Under the pieces are notes generated by a model. The model saw nothing but the letters and a program-made list of their open reading frames with translations. It searched no databases and was not told the origin of the DNA. This document shows, piece by piece, positions 3,980-5,568 of a stretch of 5,568 nt of DNA (position 1 is its first letter; each line of letters starts with the position of its first letter). The DNA comes from an uncultured Alphaproteobacteria bacterium (lineage in GTDB: Bacteria; Pseudomonadota; Alphaproteobacteria; Rickettsiales; UBA1997), in the NCBI GenBank assembly GCA_903858915.1, contig CAIOKL010000033.1, positions 1 through 5,568 of the forward strand, given 5' to 3'. The translations under genes were made by a program, and so were the position numbers.

Positions 3980-5568
3980 CACCCCCAAAATCCCTTCAAC
4001 AACTTTTTGTGAAGTGATTTCGAAATGATTGAATAAATCTGAAGCTGGTGCCGAAGCGCCGAAACTTTTCATGCCGATAAAAATGCCGTCATTGCCGATA
4101 ATTTCGTGCCAGCCTTGCTTAACGCCTGCTTCAATCGCACAATAAATAATTTTTTTATTTAAATCGCGACCTAAAATTTTATCTTGGTAATTTTTTTCTT
4201 GATTGTCAAATATTTCTTTGCACGGCATGGAAATAACGCGGATATTAAGATTTTTTGTTGCTAAAATTTCTTTGGCGTCCAAAGCGATTTGTAATTCTGA
4301 ACCGGTCGCGATGATAACAGCATCAGGGCTTTGGCAATCAGAAACAATATAAGCACCTTTGTCAAAATCATGGGTATCTTTGGTGACAAATTTTAAATTT
4401 TGACGCGATAAAATTAGTGCCGATGGCGTTTTATTATTTTGCAAAGCCAATTCGTAGCAAGCTAGAGTCTCTTCAGTATCAGCTGGACGGAAAACATTGA
4501 GATTTGGAATCGAACGAAGCATTGCCAAATGTTCAATCGGTTGATGCGTTGGACCATCTTCACCCAATCCGATTGAATCGTGAGTGAAAACATAAATTAT
4601 CGGAAGATGCATTAGAGCCGAAAGTCTCAAAGCTGGTTTTAAATAATCGGAAAAAACTAAAAAAGTTCCGCCGTAAGGAATAAAATTGCCGTGAAGCGCT
4701 AAACCGTTCATAATGGCTCCCATGGCGTGTTCGCGGACTCCGTAATGAATATAACGACCGCTAAAATCATCTTTGGAAATTGATTTTGTGGCGGAAGTTT
4801 TGGTTAAAACCGATTCGGTTAAATCGGCGGAACCGCCAATCAAAGAAGGCAAATTATTGGTTAAAAATTCTAAAATTTGTTGCGAAGATTTGCGTGAAGC
4901 TTGCGTAGTTTTTTCGTGGCTAATTTTAGCTTTAAATTCAGCAATTTTTTGTGAAAAATTTGTCGGTAATTTTTTTTCTAAAATTTGTGAAAATAATTCT
5001 TTGGCATTTTCATCGAGTTTTTGCAAATTTTCTAAGGAAATTTTATAGCTTTCGAGGCAACGATTTGAAGCCTTACGCCAATTTTCTAAAATGTCATTTG
5101 GAATTTCAAATGGTGCAAAATTCCATTGTAAATTTTCGCGGGTTTTTTGAATTTCATCTTTGCCGAGCGGAGAACCGTGGCATTTTTCGCTTCCAGCTTT
5201 TGAAGGCGAACCAAAGCCGATGGTGGTTTTGCAATCGATCAAAATTGGTTTGGTTGAATTTTGTGCTTGATGCAAAGCTTGACGAATTTCAGAAAAATTA
5301 TGACCATCGATTGAAATTATATTAAAACCTAGAGCTTCAAAGCGCAAAGACATGTTTTCCGAAGTCGAAATTGAAGTTTTGCCATCAATCGAAATCGAAT
5401 TATTGTCCCAAAGTAAAATCAAATTATCGAGATTTAAATGTCCCGCCAAAGCTAGAGCCTCTTGTGAAATTCCTTCCATCAAACAACCGTCGCCAACTAA
5501 AGCATAAATTTTATGATCGAAAATTTTTTTCCCAAAACGAGCTTGTAACATTTTTGCCGAAAGTGCCA
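3974..5568 (-). CDS. tkt: Transketolase (3' part; N-terminus beyond the right edge)
   Basis: The frame stays open to the right edge. The ATG at 5549-5551 is internal, because the codons before it (ALSAK) continue the family's conserved alignment into MLQARFG. About 530 of an expected 660-670 residues are visible, so roughly 130 are missing. Transketolase moves two-carbon ketol units between pentose phosphate and glycolytic sugars using thiamine diphosphate and a divalent metal. Counting from that internal Met, the visible motifs are GDGCLMEG (20-27, diphosphate/metal binding), WDNNSISIDG (48-57, metal-binding Asn), IGFGSPSKAGS then CHGSPLG (111-130, active-site His125), GGSADLTES (239-247), HYGVREHAMGAIMNG (269-283, catalytic Glu274), HDSIGLGEDGPTHQP (324-338, active-site His324 and His336) and LSRQNL (381-386, phosphate-binding Ser/Arg). 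The C-terminal domain is complete and ends at TAA (3974-3976). No frameshift or missing key residue is seen. The sequence type is alphaproteobacterial. It is the only clear core gene here and the best guide to the host. Confidence 0.97.
   Translation of the reverse strand, partial: ALSAKMLQARFGKKIFDHKIYALVGDGCLMEGISQEALALAGHLNLDNLILLWDNNSISIDGKTSISTSENMSLRFEALGFNIISIDGHNFSEIRQALHQAQNSTKPILIDCKTTIGFGSPSKAGSEKCHGSPLGKDEIQKTRENLQWNFAPFEIPNDILENWRKASNRCLESYKISLENLQKLDENAKELFSQILEKKLPTNFSQKIAEFKAKISHEKTTQASRKSSQQILEFLTNNLPSLIGGSADLTESVLTKTSATKSISKDDFSGRYIHYGVREHAMGAIMNGLALHGNFIPYGGTFLVFSDYLKPALRLSALMHLPIIYVFTHDSIGLGEDGPTHQPIEHLAMLRSIPNLNVFRPADTEETLACYELALQNNKTPSALILSRQNLKFVTKDTHDFDKGAYIVSDCQSPDAVIIATGSELQIALDAKEILATKNLNIRVISMPCKEIFDNQEKNYQDKILGRDLNKKIIYCAIEAGVKQGWHEIIGNDGIFIGMKSFGASAPASDLFNHFEITSQKVVEGILGVN

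Noticed and set aside
4773..5325. Two overlapping plus-strand frames opposite transketolase
   Set aside because: The opposite strand codes for a well-conserved enzyme here; these are shadows.
5549..5551. ATG as the start of transketolase
   Set aside because: The frame continues upstream to the window edge with residues that fit the family, and about 130 N-terminal residues would be missing if translation began here.

Overview
The window is AT-rich DNA (accessory cores near 20-25% GC) with every supported gene on the minus strand. Read in the direction of transcription (high to low coordinates) it holds the 3' part of a transketolase gene, a J-domain protein with a long unstructured tail, a coiled-coil protein with a C-terminal membrane hairpin, and the 5' part of an exported sugar epimerase gene of the AGE/cellobiose 2-epimerase family. 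The transketolase looks alphaproteobacterial (for example its GDGCLMEGISQEALALAGHL stretch). Together with low GC and two lineage-specific, host-interaction-like proteins, this suggests a Rickettsiales- or Holosporales-like intracellular alphaproteobacterium. That assignment is inference from memory of family sequences, not from a search. The epimerase at the left edge looks more like Bacteroidota or free-living bacterial homologues, so it is either a transferred gene or a sign of a contig problem.

Layout: 1-457 epimerase 5' part with signal peptide; 458-614 AT-rich spacer with an 8-bp perfect inverted repeat; 615-1985 coiled-coil/membrane-hairpin protein; 1986-2213 spacer with a candidate promoter for that gene, a weak inverted repeat and a G-rich block ending in a perfect extended -10 on the plus strand; 2214-3935 J-domain protein; 3936-3973 short AT-rich spacer; 3974-5568 transketolase, open at the right edge. 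No gap exceeds 300 bases. No RNA gene, CRISPR array or recognisable insertion sequence was found.

Only the transketolase (pentose phosphate pathway) and the epimerase (disaccharide metabolism) have functions I can name. The two middle genes are the accessory part. Both combine a very AT-rich charged or coiled core with a GC-richer C-terminus: an Ala/Pro/Arg-rich tail in the J protein, a Pro-rich linker plus membrane hairpin in the other. The J protein could recruit Hsp70 (its own DnaK, or a host Hsp70 if secreted), and the hairpin protein could be a membrane-anchored scaffold. A shared function is only a hypothesis. A 16-bp sequence is present in inverted orientation on both sides of the J-protein gene, which hints that this gene may have been inserted as a unit.
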